A stretch of 64,000 nucleotides of DNA, taken from the NCBI GenBank assembly GCA_024760905.1, contig CM045729.1:5728663-5792662 (forward strand), in the 5' to 3' direction. Shown here piece by piece: positions 1-15,377 of this stretch. Positions within the stretch are counted from its first letter, which is position 1, and each line of letters starts with the position of its first letter. The DNA is from Plotosus lineatus (Eukaryota > Chordata > Actinopteri > Siluriformes > Plotosidae). Below the pieces are notes generated by a model, which was given only the letters and a program-made list of their open reading frames with translations, ran no database searches and was not told the DNA's origin. Made by a program: the position numbers and the translations under genes.

Positions 1-81
1 GGAGCACAGTGAGATCCGCGTGGTTCGCTCCGGCGGCAGTAAAATCGGGTTCAGGGCGCCGATCATCAGCAACGACTCCAG
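1..81 (+). CDS. wdr75: WDR75 exon 1 (partial)
   Basis: Frame opens at base 2 and reads EHSEIRVVRSGGSK, aligning with the human N-terminus a few residues after its methionine. Donor gtgagg at 82; exon ends in phase 2. Confidence 0.93.
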
Positions 82-717
82 GTGAGGATGTGAACCAAGC
101 CCCGCGGGGTGTGGCGTTATACGGGTGGGGTTCGTTAACCATTCTAATGTGTTAGGATTGTATGATGCGCTCGCGCAGCAGCAGCAGCAGCAGCGCTGTT
201 TAAATGTGTTGTTTTGTTGTTTTAAAATCATCCTGAATAAAAACCCAGATTAAAAACTAGCAGAAATATAATCATCTCATAATAAAGGATTTAAGGTGGA
301 TATTAGACAAGTATCTGTTTGGGTTTGTCTGGAGCTGTAATACTGATCAACATCATCATCATCAACATCATCATCATCAACATCATCATCATCAACATCA
401 TCATCGTCAACATCATCGGGTCGTTTATTGTTGCTCTCACACTAATGGGGTGTTTTTTCAGACAGCACTCAGAGAGTCCTTTGTTTTACGTAATCCTCTC
501 CTTGGGGGCTTCTTCACTTACCTGTGTGTGTGTGTGTGTGTGTGTGTGTTTGTGTGTGTGTAGGTTCCTGTTGTGTGCTTCAGGAGACGCAGTGAAGGTT
601 TTCAGCAGCACTACAGAGGAGTGTGTTCATGTCCTGGAGGGTCACACCGATCAGATCAGTGGCATCACCTTGAATCCAGCCAACCATCTTCAGGTACCTG
701 TCACACTCTTTATCTCA

Positions 718-771
<54 letters not shown>

Positions 772-3146
772 ACACACACACAAATCGTGTGTGTGTGATG
801 GGACACCTTGTGTTGAGGATCATGTTTCTGCTTCACATCTTGTTTGGGCCCTGTGTGTTTTTTGTTTTGTTTTGAGTTTTCTTTATTTTCGTCAGTGCAT
901 CTTCCATATGTGTGTTATTTTAAAGTTATTTGTTCAACATTTACTGTTAGGGATGGTGTGGATGGGGAGGTGGTTGTGGTGGAGTGGTTGGGGTCGTGGG
1001 TTGATGGTGTGGGTGAAGGTGATAGTGACGGTGTGGGTGGGGGTGGTAGTGATGGTGTGGGTGGGGTGGTAGTGATGGTGTGGGTGGTGGGGGTGGTAGT
1101 GTGGGTGGGGGTGATGGTAGTGATGGTGGTGGTAGTGATGGTAGTGATGGTGTGGGTGATGGTAGTGATGGGGGTGGTGGTAGTGATGGTGTGGGTGGTG
1201 GGGGTGGTAGTGATGGTGTGGGTGGTGGGGGTGGTAGTGTGGGTGTGGGTGATGGTAGTGATGGGGGTGGTGGTTGTGGGTGGTGGGGGTGGTAGTGATG
1301 GTGTGGGTGGTGGTGGGGGTGGTAGTGATGGTGTGGGTGGGGGTGATGGTAGTGATGGTGTGGTAATGATGGGGGTGGTAGTGGTAGTGATAGTGGGTGG
1401 TAATGATGGGGGTGGTAGTGGTAGTGATAGTGGTGGTGGTGGTGGGGGTGGTAGTGATGGTGTGGGTGGGGGTGATGGTAGTGATGAGGGTGGTAATGAT
1501 GGGGGTGGTAGTGGTAGTGATAGTGGTGGTAATGATGGGGGTGGTAGTGGTAGTGATAGTGGTGGTAATGATGGGGTGGTAGTGATGGTGTGGGTGGTGG
1601 TGGTGGTAGTGATGGTGTGGGTGGTGGTAGTGATGGTGTGGATGGGGGTGGTGGTAAGGGTGTGGGTGGTGGTAGTGAGGGTGGGGGTGGTGGGGGTGGT
1701 GGTGCAGTGATCATTACAGGCTGCGCCATTGCGCCAATTGCGCATTAATTGTGCCTGTGTCCCCATTGAACTACATGTCCGTGCGTCAGCCAGGCGCATA
1801 GAAAATGTCCGGGGAAATCTAGTTTATTATATTTATTTAATTTTAAAAGTTATTCCTTCGCAAACATGATGCAATGCACTTCATTCGTTTTGGGCACACG
1901 AGTGTAGAATCCACTTTTACAGCGTTCACTTTGCTCCAAATTAACACACATGTATATAATGCGCATGCCCCGGTGCTTACCCACACTACCCTTGCTCGCG
2001 ATCCGTGAAAACGAACCCAACGTGTATTGTGTTTGGTTTATTTAAAGATATTTGTGATCCTGAAATGGAGGCGTGTCCAGTGATCTGGAATGAAAAACCT
2101 GTTTAAATTGGGAATATATTATAATTGTTTTCTGTTTTACTATAATATTTAATAATATTATTATAATATATTAGACTGAAGAGCAACTGTGTGATTTCAC
2201 TGCACTGTTTAATTATTGGATGATTGATGTGACTGGTGTGGGAGGAGTTTATTCACTGAAGTGAAGGTAAGACTATTTTATTTCGGCCGGTTCACTCCGA
2301 GCATCGGAACACGATAACGGACCACGAAAAGAAACAAAATGTCCATCCTAAACGATTGGGGGGGCGGGCGGAGTCAAGTCGAGACACCTCAAGGACCACT
2401 TTGGGTGCATGACACATGTCATGAGGGGCCAATCAGAACAAGGTCAAGTTGAGTCATGATGTCATGATCTACCAATCAGAGCGGACTATGCACTCGATAC
2501 CCGGATGTGAGGCGGATGACACTTTTGGGGAGGGGGGGGGTGTCAGAGGTCAAAGGTCAAGCTCACTGCTGCCTCTTTGTGTATCACACGGAGGCGTCGC
2601 CCCACCAGGCAACAGTTCTAGTTCATCCTTCCATCCGTTTACCATCATCATCATCTTCCGCTTCTTCCGGGGTCGGGTCACGGGGGCAGCAACCTAAGCG
2701 ATGAGGTCCAGATGTCCCTCTCCCAGCCACTCCCTCCGGTTTTGTTTATTTATTTTAATGATGCAGTCTGATAGTGTTTGTTTTCATTCAGACTTTCTCT
2801 CCTCCCCCACCTGCAGGTTTTCTCCTGTTCACTGGACGGCACCGTGCGCCTGTGGGACTTCACCGATGGAATCCTCATCAAGGTAATGTTTGAGAAAGCG
2901 TGTCTGAGTCCGGCGCTGCTCTGTGTGCATCATGTTTCTTATCTCATTTGTTTTTGTTTTTTTTTTTCCCCCTCAGACGTTTGTTATCGGATATCCGGTG
3001 TTCTCCATACACGTCTCGGAGAAACATCGCGGAGTCATTTTCATCGTTATTCACATGGCCTCCGAGAACAGCGCCGGTAATCACCACGTACCCTACTTAC
3101 TTACTGAGATATTATCGCGCGCGCGTGTGTGTGTGTGTGTATGTGT

Positions 3147-3203
<57 letters not shown>

Positions 3204-3483
3204 TAAACACATGTTTTGATGTCAACAGAATGTTTCCAGTTGGCAGCTGCACATCTACCCAAGACTCTGGAGCAGGAAGTGAATGTGTCGGAGTTGTCTG
3301 CCGTGCTGTGTGATGTTTCTCCTGATCCAAGCTGTCTGGCGTTCGGCCGTGAGGTATTCCGCGGATCAAAGATGCTAATACTGTGAAAGATTCCAATAAA
3401 GTCGTTTAAGCTTTAAATTAGTTATATTAGGTAACAAGAGCAGGTTACTAAGTAGCATTGAATAGATGCCGCTGGTCCGTGTT

Positions 3484-3532
<49 letters not shown>

Positions 3533-5534
3533 GCAGTCTGGGAAAAGAAATCTAACATTTCCATCGGAGAAATGGTTGCTAATGGTCACTGCTGAAGTGC
3601 TAAGAGGGAGCAGCGTGGAACGTGTGATGTAAGGTGAATGGCGTGGAAAGGAAGAGCTGAGTATGTGGGGAGAGTTGAGCTCAATCTAACCGCCATTAAA
3701 ACCGGTCTGTGCAAAATCCTACATCGCTGGCTTCGCTAGATTCTAGCAACTTTGAGTGATTCTGTTAAAAACTGTCTCAGAATGATGTCATCACAGCCCA
3801 AGTTACCACGAGGACGATGGCTTTACTGTGTTACTAGTTTCTCACTGTGCGCAAAATAATTTAATCTGAACCTCTGAACCACGATTCTGTTCACAAATGT
3901 GATGAATGCATTAGATTCCTCCACTTGTACGTATCAATGACATCATCAATGTGAGACTCAGTTTTCTAATAATTGTGTGCATGAGATTTTTCCGCTTTTT
4001 GGTGGAAATCTGTTTTTTCTGACCTCCAGGGGTCCGTTAAAAATGTGTATTTTGGGTGGGGGTGAAGAGTTGAACTCCCGCCCCTGCGGTGATGAAGTTG
4101 TGTGATACAATGTTTCGACGGACATGTACATTTCATTAGCTCAGGGATCACCAACCTTTTTGAAACTGAGCTACTTCTTGGCTACCAAATAATGCGAAGG
4201 GCTACCAGGTCGATACACACTTGTGACATAACAAATTTGCTCAATTTACCTTTATTTATATGATATTATTAATAATTAATGATATTCATCTATGTCAGGG
4301 GTCGGGAACCTATTTGACTAAGAGAGACAAAAAAATTTTGTTTGTAATCTAATCCTCTGAGAGCCAAACAAATTTTTAATACTGAGACCAACAATTTTAG
4401 AGTATAATGCGAATCTGAATCTATTTTAAACAACATTGTTATAATGAAGTTATTTATTAATAAGAAAAGTACTTCTTACCATTCAAGCAGGCATTTAGGC
4501 TTCCATCTATTACGTGACCGCAGGTTGGTCTTGATGCTTTTCAGGTGTGAGAAGGACCGCTCGCGCACACATGCGGAGCCAAACATGGTCAATACGACTC
4601 ACACTGCAGTGTTTCTGCGACAGGAAGCGCGTCCCACATAGCTGTCAACCCCTAAGATTAATAAAGAGTGAGAAGCAGGGGTCCAGGGGGCCCAGCCCCC
4701 AGTCAGGTCCAGGGCAACGCCGTGGTGGGGGGTGTAGGGGCAAAAGCCCCCCAGAAAATTTTGGTTTTGAAGAGTGATTTTGAAGTCATTTCATGCAAGT
4801 TTTATATGTAATGATTAAAACACAGACATGGAGGGGAAAAATACAAAATTACACACGTCTTTAAGATTTAATAATGTACAGTAGGCGCTTGACATTCGTG
4901 GGGGTTCGGTTCCGGGGCCTCCCGCGAATCGAGATAATCCGCGAGTTCTGTACCTGGAAGTAAAAGCCCATGTATGACGTCACATGCACGAATGAGCAGC
5001 TGTAAGTAAAATACTATATATATATATATATATATATATATCTATTACATGCACTAAAATATGCTTCTTAAACACATTCTACAGACAGTCTTACTCATTA
5101 ATACAGTATTAATGTAGTATTGATTAAGAAAAACTTTACTGTTATATTTATTGATGCTAAAATATAAACATACAGAATACGCATAAAACACCTTTCAGTG
5201 CATTCTGTTTATAAACATACAGCAGCGAAGTTTTCAAAAATGCCCCCTAGAGGAACGTACTGTATTGCATTAGGCATGACACGACTGAATTCAGCTATTA
5301 ACTGCATTAAGTCCGAGCAGCTCAGCCACGCCCCTCAGCTGGAGCAAGTACAAAACAGAGGTTTAGGTTACAAACCAAACAAGCGGTGATGTTGATGTGA
5401 GTTAATCCTCTGGCGCAGAGGTGAGCCTGCTTTTGTTTATTGGGAGTAAATGAGAATAGTGAATCCAGGTGTGTGTTACTGAGCAGCTCAGCCACGCCCC
5501 TCAGGAAGTAAACAGTTTTTTTAGAGGCACAGCA

Positions 5535-5579
<45 letters not shown>

Positions 5580-6520
5580 ATAAGAAAGAAACATTAGCGG
5601 TTCCTTCCAGTCGCAACAGTCCACACCCCTTGTGAAAGTGTTTGCGAGTGCTACGACTCTGGGCGTGCTCAGTGGCATGTTGACATTCTGATTGGTTGTT
5701 CCGTACAGGAAGTGATGTAAACTCATTAATTAGTCTGGCTGCATCCAAGCGCAGAAATCTTGCAGAACATTTCTTTTTGTTCCTAAAGGACTAACGACAG
5801 TAAAGCCGAGTCAGTAAAACGTTATCTGCGTAACTTTTTTTGGATTCACCATCACGTTCATCTGTGGCACCGTCCTCATCGTCAGAGGCACAAGAACAGG
5901 ACGTCTCACCGTCTCCACGAGAGACTCCGCCCTCTCTGGTTCAAATATGTACCGTTTACACTCATTTTGTCCAGATTTCTGCCATAGTTGCTTGTCGAAC
6001 ACTTTTTTAATGAATTAACTAAAATGTCGCACACTGATTGTTTACGTGTACTGGAAAACCCTGCCCAACGAGTTCACGCCACTTCTGTGAAAAATGGTTC
6101 CTAACCATCGGTTCAGCCCCGGCTACGAATGCACATGATAAAATTCCCTTTATTTGTGCTTTTGATGGTCATTTACGCCAAAATACGCATCCATATCACT
6201 TAAACGTGCCGTATTACATACACACATTATACTGTGAGGATGAACAATACCGCTACTCTTTCATTTTCTTTTCATTTGCTCAAACTCCACCCACAATTCT
6301 GTTATTAGCGATTACATTGCATTTGCGTGTGCTCTGTCTGGTAACGTTTCACAAACGTGTACTCAACATCAGGGCTGGGCGATGTGTCTATATAGTGTCA
6401 TGAATAAATATCGCAGTAGGCGTGTTTAAAAAGAAAGTTTCACCTCATCACTCATTTCTGTGGCGTTCTGTAGCTTTGTATGGTTGCTGGTCACTTCCTG
6501 TATGGGGCGTGGTTTAAGGA

Positions 6521-6561
<41 letters not shown>

Positions 6562-6634
6562 GGTGAATATCTGGCCCATGTTAAAGGTCTGCAGCTGCAC
6601 GTGTATTTCTTCAGGAAGCAAAAAACATTCGGGT

Positions 6635-6695
<61 letters not shown>

Positions 6696-9600
6696 ATTCA
6701 CACACACACACACAGAATAGTAACCGTGAGAGTTGTAGGTGTCGTGGAGGGCATGCGGAAACAGCTCCAGTCGATCAGTATATAAACATGTCGTGACTCA
6801 GACGTGGTTTTGTTGGATGCAGGAGTGGTGTGGTTTTTATTTGTTGATCTCTTCTTGCAGGTTCTCTCTGAAGGCCACTGACAAGAAAGGGGCCAGAAAC
6901 GCCTTCACCTGCATAGCCTGTCACCCTAAAGACGACTGCATCGCTACGGGACATCAAGACGGCAAAATCCGTCTCTGGTGAGAGTCCTGAGCGTTCGCAC
7001 CTGCACCACCTCTGATAATGATGATGATGATAATAATAATAATATTAAGTGTATGGGAATGTGTGTGTCCATCACCGGGGCAGTACAACGAATACCTTGC
7101 ATTTTATGGCTTCATCCAGAGACACTTGCATTTATTATTTATTCACTAAGGGCCTTGCCCAAGGGCCCAGCAGTTTGGCCATGAACCACCGACTTTCAGA
7201 CCACCAACCCTGAGCCTTAACCACTGAGCCACCATTGTTCTGTCCTGTTCTTTGGGGTATCTAAAAGAACCCAGTATGTTTCTTTGCACTCACTGTGGAC
7301 AGGAAATATTATGAGGAATCTCTGTATTTATTATGAACCATCCTCTGGTTTGAACATAACAGCCAATCATGTGTGAGTCGTGCATAGCAGTCAATCAGCG
7401 TCAAGTCAGTGACAGAGTATTAACAAGAAACCATTGGTGTCATGGTCCACGTCTTTAGGGCTCTGTTCTAAAATTATGTTGCATTGCTAAGTAAAAAAAC
7501 CCGGTGTGACCATGTGAAACCTTTTTAGCTGGGACTGGATCTTAATGTTGTTACTGAATGTTGCGTCTGCCTCACAGCATTGTGGTCCTGGGTTCGATGC
7601 TCGGGCGTTTCTGTGTTGGGTTTGCAGGTTGTCCCCTGTGCTTGCGTGGGTTTCCTCCCACAATTCTATAGCCCTAGGTGTGATAGTGAGTGCGAATGGT
7701 TGTATGTGTGTTGGCATTACAATGGCCTGGTGAGCTGTCCAGGGTGTCCCCCGCTGAAGGCAATGTAAATGTCCCTTCAGCCAAGCAAGGGGTAAAAAGC
7801 AGACGGCCTCTACTAATAATTAGATTTGAATAAATCAGGTTTTACGTTTGCACAGGTGTTGGAAGCACTACATTCCAGATGTGTCTGGTCCACACACTTT
7901 TAATCAACACACACTGTGTCTTGAAATCTTATAATTTTGTTTACTGACGTGCGAACGCACCTAGCACGAGAAGTCCAGTGTTCATGTTGAAGAGGAGAAT
8001 AATGTTCCTCATCAGTATAATATCCTCAAAGCATTCTGAGAATCTGGAGAAATGTCCGCGTAACGGTCAAGGTCAAAAACCGGGCAGCACGGCGTTAAAA
8101 ACAGGCACGGATATCCGATCGGGATCACTGCATCGGCTCAGGAACACTTCCAGAGATCACCGTCCGTGAACACGGCTCGTAAACTCAAAGGATGGACAGA
8201 ATAACTTAGTGGATAATATAGTTTTTAACCTGATTTCCATTTTGTTTGTAGGAGTTACAGGAGAGATGGGAAAGAGTGAGAAGGAAAGAATCTAGAAAGA
8301 GGGAATGAAGGATAGAATAAAACATGGATAGGCAAAAAAAGAGAAGAAAAAAATGAGGGGGAAAAAGAAAAAAGAAAAGTATGAGACTATAAAACAAGGG
8401 GAGGAAGAAAAGGATAAGGAAATGAAATACTAAAGAAAGAAAGAAGAGAAGCGGGATCTGTGGATGATGGAAGCGGCAGAAAGTGGTGAGAGGCGGAAGG
8501 AATAAATTAATTATAAAATTCTGAAAAAATTGCGGATTGAAGAATAAAAGGTGGAAAGTTACAGATGAGGAAGGTAGGAATGAGTGAGAAAAGAGGTGGA
8601 ATGACAGAATGAGAGCGAGGGATGAGAAGAGAAAGTGAACAGTGAGAGAGAAAAGGATGAAAAAGGAGTGATGGTGAGAAGGGGTGGGGCTTTGGGACGG
8701 GGATCTACTGAGGATTTCAATCAAAGTTTTTCCTTTTTTGTTTTTCTTTCTTTTTTTTACAGGCGAAACTTCAATCAGAAGAAAGAGTACACATATTCCA
8801 CTCAACACTGGCACCACGACGCCGTTAACGCCCTGTGTTTCACTCCTGAGGGTAAGCCACGCCCACTTCATCGGTATTCATCAGAGTGCTCGTTTCTCTT
8901 CGTGTCCCAACACTGATTAATTATAAACAGCTGTTTATAAAAGCTCGTGAATGTTAATCATATTCTCTGGTTGGGTGCAGCCATTGGCTGCGTCTGCATT
9001 TCTGTCTCCGGTTCTTTTGGTCTCCCCATTTTTTTTTCAAGGTTATTTCTCAACTGCGAGTGCATTCGTACTAGGTAGCGCGTTCCCTCTGAGCGTCTTA
9101 GACCGCCCCCAAATACGCATGGTGCTGCAGTTCAATAAGAAGTGGGTGGCTCGCATTGCATGTCATGGAGGGGGCGTGTGCATGCTTTTGCCTCTCCCTG
9201 GTCAGTGGTGGTTGTGTGATTGAGAAGGCAGTAGTTGATGGGCAGGAATCGGATACGACTAAATTAGGGAGACAATGGGGAAAGGGGAAAAAAAAATATT
9301 TCTCATGAATTGCACAGTGGGTCATTATGAAATTTCCCTGCAGGCCTGAAGGTGTGCAGGAGCTTATGAGTTGAGTTACTGAACTTTAGAATAAGCTGTT
9401 TATGTATACATGAGGAGTAGGCCCCCTCTCCTAAGGCTGCCATCTTGCATTGCTATGTTTCTATGGAAGCACACAACAAAGGGGAGGGTTTCAGATTTGA
9501 TTGAGAGGTTTGAGATTTGATTTGCTGAGATTTTTCAGCTGTTTGCAGTATGGGAGTTTATCACTAGATGTCGCTAGATACAACTACATTTTACACACTA

Positions 9601-11451
9601 TACCTTGATTGGTTTTAACTTTGTAAAGGAATCTTCTGTGTCTGGGGTAAATTGGTAAATCTGAAGTTCTGATGGTTTTTAGATGCTTTTTGCTGTTTTG
9701 ACAACGTGCTGACTTCAGAAGAGTTACCCTAAGGTTAGGGTTGTTCAGTTCCCTGTCATCTCAAAACTAGATTACTGCAACTCACTCCTGGCAGGTCTTT
9801 CTTTGAGCGCAATTTAACCTCTGCAACTGATCCATAATGCAGCTGCTTGTTTTCAACTTTCCAAAATTCTCTCACACCACACCACCACCACTACGATCTC
9901 TCCACCGGCTTCCTGTAGCTGCTCGCATTAGATTTAAAACACTAATACTTGCCTACAAAGAAAAAAAAAATAGACCTGCACCTTCTTACTTCAATGCATT
10001 TATCACACCCCACACTTTTTTGCGCCATGGACCGGTTTGATGTGAAACAGTATTTTCACGTAGCATTATCGAAACAACTATAAACAAAGTCAATAAAAAT
10101 ACAACGCACCATCCGACTGGATCTGTGGGAAGCTCCTCAAAGATTGTTGTTTTTTACTCATTTTTGTAGTTGATGGATTTACTTTTGATTTACCTAATCA
10201 AGTGACCGTGAGAAGCAGCGAATTAATAAAATTTTTTTTTCCATTCAGGCTTTCTGATGGCCTGGTACCAAATGACCCACGGTGCTGGTCTGCTTTAACG
10301 GTTGCTCTGGAATAAAGTGCCCGCTAAATGTTAAAGAAATGTCATGAGTCACATCATTTTTGTAATGTCTGTAATTATTATTATTAAATCCGGGTAGTGG
10401 TGGCTCTGGTTTCCTGATCGGAATGTTGAAGGTTCAAGTCCAAGTCTGCCACTGTTGGGCTCTTCTGTTTTTTTTTGTTTTTTTTTTTTCCCCCTTCCCC
10501 TATTTTCTCCCTAATTTATTCTTATCCAATCCCCACCCAGCAGGTATAGCCTACCCTATAACATGACCACCACTGACCAGGGATGGGTGAAAGCAATGCA
10601 CACGCCACCTTCATGTCATGTGATTTTCAAACTGTGGCGCATGCATATTTGGGGGGGTGGTCTACCCACTAAAGCACTCTCCTCATACTAATAAGCTCAC
10701 AGATGCCTATGATTGGCTGGTGATCACTGTGAGTTACAGCCTTCCCGTGAGAGCTCGGCCAATTAACTCCCGAGGACTCCTGGCTATGGACAGCTGAGGC
10801 ATTAACCCGGATTCGAACTCGCGATCTCAGAGTTACTAGTCATGCACTTTGTCGATGCACCATTCAGGAGCCACTGTTGGGCTCCGAACCATGACTCTGA
10901 ATTTCTCAGTTGTGTAAACAGTGTGAGTCCCTCTGGATATGAGCATCTGCCTTATACAGTGAATGGAATCTTGATTTTAATATCAACCGGCGTAATCCTG
11001 CTTGCTGTTCCACTTCCTGCTTTTTATTTCCTGTAGGAATGCACCTGTTGAGTGGAGGGGCGGAGTCTGTGCTCGTTCAGTGGCACTGTGAAGAAGTGAA
11101 TAAGAAGGACTTTCTCCCTCGTCTGGGCGGAGCCATTTCACACATCTCCGTGTCTGCAGACGGACAGACGTACAGCACCAGCCACACGGACAACAGTACG
11201 CGACCCCCGTACACGTGTTTCATAAAATGAATACATTAATAGCATTGAACTCATCTTATATAATGTGTAGTATAAATTAAAAAAAATAATAATAAATGTT
11301 GATTATAAATATATTTTTAAATTATAATTAATGTATAATTCTCATGTTATTTACTGATGTGGGTTTTTTAAATTTACTGTTATATTTATAGAGATCACCG
11401 TCATCCACTGCAGCTTCAAAGTATCCGCAGTGATTCAAGGACTTGTACATG

Positions 11452-11491
<40 letters not shown>

Positions 11492-11684
11492 CGTACAGCC
11501 ATCAGTTACTTTACCATGACTCGGCGGTTTTCTATAACCCTCGGCTGTGTTTCAGGAGGTGCGGTTCTCACGGATCTGACGATCGACCCGCGCACCAACG
11601 CACTGGTACTGAATGGGAAACCAGGTCATCTTCAGTTTTACTCCCTTCAGCGTGACAAACAGCTGTACAACGTATGTCTACATG

Positions 11685-11739
<55 letters not shown>

Positions 11740-13215
11740 TTATTACTCTCGCAAACAGAAACTGTGAATGAAGATTTTCATTCTTTTGATGAGAAATCTA
11801 TTTTCCGTAATTGATCTCAACGGGCAGCACAGTGGCGTAGTGGTTAGCACGTTCGATTCCCAGCTCGGGTGTTTCTGTGTGGTGTTTGCATGTTCTTCCC
11901 GTGTTTGCATGAGTTTCCTCCCGCAGTCCAAAGAAACATCCACAGAAAGTTAATTTGCTGTTCCAAATCACCTCTAGATGAACCCGAGTGTGAACAGTTG
12001 TGTGAGTGGCCTGGCGGGCTGTCCAGGGCTTACTCCACACTTGCTCAAATTCGGTTGAGATGGGCTCCAGCCTTCCCACGAATCTACTCTGTCTCAATTA
12101 TAATCACTAATACAGTTAAAAGATGTAAGGATCGAATAAAAAAAAACACAGGAATATTCATTAGACTAATTAAAAGAAATTAAAATAGTCATTAAGAGTC
12201 ATTTTTAATTCTAGTGAAACATATGGTCACCAAGTGAGATCGACACAGAGTCATTTAGACTATAAAGAGAGTCGTTTAGGCCACAGAGAGAGTCGATTAG
12301 GCTTCAAAGTGAATCAGTTACACTGAAATGCGAGTCATTCACTTTGACTCTTTTCCCAATCTTCTTAATCTTAATCAGGGTGGGGTACACCCTGAACAGC
12401 TCTCTAGGCCATTGCATGACAACCAATACAACCATTCACACTCATATCGACACAAATTTTGAACAGTCAGTCAGCCGTAATGTTCATGCTATTGGACTGT
12501 GGGAGGAAACCAGAGGACCCGGAGGAACCCACACAAGCACATGCAAATCCGAACATGGGACCTTCTTGCTGTGAGGCAGATGTGCTCAATTTCTACACCT
12601 CTGAGACAATGTCAAAGAAAAATATTTCGAGGGAGTCATTTAGGTCATTAAGTGAATCGTTTGCGCTACAGAAGAGTCATTTTGACCACAAAGTGATTTG
12701 TTGACACCACTCGGTTTAGTTTGGTCTTGGTGATATTTAGGACGTCGATCCTTCTGTGGCATGAATCAGTTCAAGCAGTAAAGGAATCATTCTGACCACA
12801 GAGATTTACTGAGGCCCATAGTGAGTCAGTGACTCAACGGAAAAATGCCATTCAGATCACAAAGAATCGTTTATGTTGAAAAGAGTCTGTGAGGAGCTGC
12901 TCAACGTAACTCGAATGATCCAGAGGGTTTTAAGGTGTGGCTCGTAGTCATGTTTTCTGCACGGCGTGAGTGAAAAAGACTTTACTGCATGTAGAGACAG
13001 GCTTCGTGGTGTTCTTGACGCGGGTGGATGGGGGAGAGTATCATGACCATATCTGAGAACGCTGCATATTAGAAATTGTTTACTTGTTCGGTCCGTGTGC
13101 ATATCGTGACCGATCACATGCTGCAAGACTTGTTGTGCAGGTTTGGACCGCAAAGGATATGGTGTAAGTGTCTTTCATGTGAATTCACATGACTGACACA
13201 GATATTTTCATTCTT

Positions 13216-13248
<33 letters not shown>

Positions 13249-15311
13249 GATATGAAACTGCCTTGTCATGGTTTGAAGGGCCTTTTGAGGGGGGATTAGG
13301 GAATTATATAAAATCTGAAGCATAGAAAACCCCTCACACTGCTCACATGCCGTAGTCTTTTTGGATTAATTTGGGGGGAGGGGAATTTTCTTTCACTTTT
13401 TTTTCGCATTATATTTCACTGTGGTGCTGTGGTTAGCACATTCACAAGCAGGCAGGTTTGGGTTTGATTCCCAGGCTTTAGTGTCTCTGTGTGGAGGTTG
13501 CATGTTCTTCCCGTGCTTGTGGGTCTCCTCCGGATACTGCAGTGTCCTCCCGCAGTCCAAAAACATGCACAGTACGTGAATTGGCTGTTTCAAGTTGCTC
13601 CTATTTGTGAGTGTGAATGGTTGCATGTGTGTTGGCCTGCAATGGCCTGGCGAGCTGTTTATGGGGTAGCGTGCCCTTGACCTCAACTCGGCTGAGATGG
13701 ACGTCAGCCTCCCCGCAACCCTAATTAGGATTAAGAATCTTAACAAAGAAATTTAATTTTGCTTTATCAGGCAACTTCATTTTTATTTATTGGTTTGTTG
13801 TTGGTTTATTTTGAACCCCATTGCAGCACTGGTCCAGTCCACCATTTTAAAAATTACTGATCCAGTACGGTTATTGTGCCAACACAAATTGTGTTTTTCG
13901 GACTACAAGTCACACTTTTTTCATACTTTGGCTGAAGGTGCGACGTATACTCCAGAGCGATTTATATGTGAGATTATCATATATAATTCTGTTCGTCATT
14001 ATAATAACAAACATAATTTCACATGTTTGTTATTTTTACGCTTACAACCACAAGAGGGCACTCCAGGCTTGGGTACCAGTACTTGCTCATCCTGTACCAC
14101 TGAAGAAATGTCCCAAATAAGAAAATCCTATTCTGCGGATTACAAGCTGCAAGTAGTGAAATATGCAGCAGAAAATGGTAATCGAGCATCAGAAAGAAAG
14201 CTTGGAGTGAACGAGAAGCTCGTGAGGAACGGAGAAAAGCGGAGATTATTATTACTGAAATGAAGGAAACAAAAAAAGCTAATCACGGGCTAAAAGCTAG
14301 ATGGCCACAGCTAGAGGAACAAACTTGCACATGGGTGCTTGAGCAACGTGCCTCAGGGAGGGGCTTGTCAACAGTACAGTTGCGTCTCCACGTCCACATA
14401 GTTGTCAAGGAGATGAATATAAATGACTTTGCGTGAAGACCTTCTTGGTGTGACTGCTTCATGCAACGCAACCACCTCTCTATATAAGAGCAAGGACCAA
14501 AACGTCACAAAAACTGCCAGCAGATTTCCAAACCAAGGTTGACAGTTTCCATGAGTTCGTGACTTATAGTCCAGTGCGACTTATATATGGTTTTTCTTCT
14601 TTATTATGCTTTTTTTTTTGGCCAATGTGACTTGTGCTCAGGAGCGACGTATCATCCACAAAATATGGTAACATAAAAAATAAAGCCCTGGTAGCCTTGA
14701 AGCCTCCTGGAGAAGAAGCTGGTAGAGAATGGAGTTTGTAATACATGAAGATAAATTGTGGTAAAAAATGAATAAAGCAAATTGTGGAACCTAAATACTC
14801 ACAGCTCATTTTTTAATTTGGTTGTTTGTTTATTGTTACTTTTGCGCCCCAGATTCGGCACTGTAATTGCATTGTTTTAGCAGAAGAGGGGCATAATGGC
14901 TAGAGGATATGAGCGCGAGGGTAGGTTCAGTGTCCACAGTAACACATAACAAAGGCTGTAATAAGAGCAAGGTGTGAGGTAATGATTCGTCTTTGATGAT
15001 GATCAATTGATCATTCTGCAGACCGCTGAAATCTGAAGAAAACAATAACGCATGAATGGATACACTTTATATTTAGACCTGAACGCAGCCTTCGGTAACA
15101 TTCGGGAATACAGACGCTCCCTGACTTACATTCATCTGTTTTACTTTTTTTTTTTTTTTTTCAATTTTGCGTTTGCACCCCCCCAAAAAAAAGTCAAATT
15201 TTGAGTTTAGACGTGCCTACGTAGTATGCTGATGTAATGCTGCAATGACGTAATGACGCTGCGTCCATTGTTTACAAACGACAGAGTGAGTGCCCCTCCT
15301 TCCCAATTCAG

Positions 15312-15377
<66 letters not shown>

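Noticed and set aside
915..1799. Open frames of 260-294 codons on the minus strand and 288 codons on the plus strand
   Set aside because: They run over the GGT minisatellite, consist of T/P/S or V/G repeats, and overlap each other in several frames.
7010..7045. C/D-box snoRNA in WDR75 intron 7 (tgatgatga motif)
   Set aside because: The motif is part of a short GAT/AAT repeat with no matching D box or terminal stem seen.
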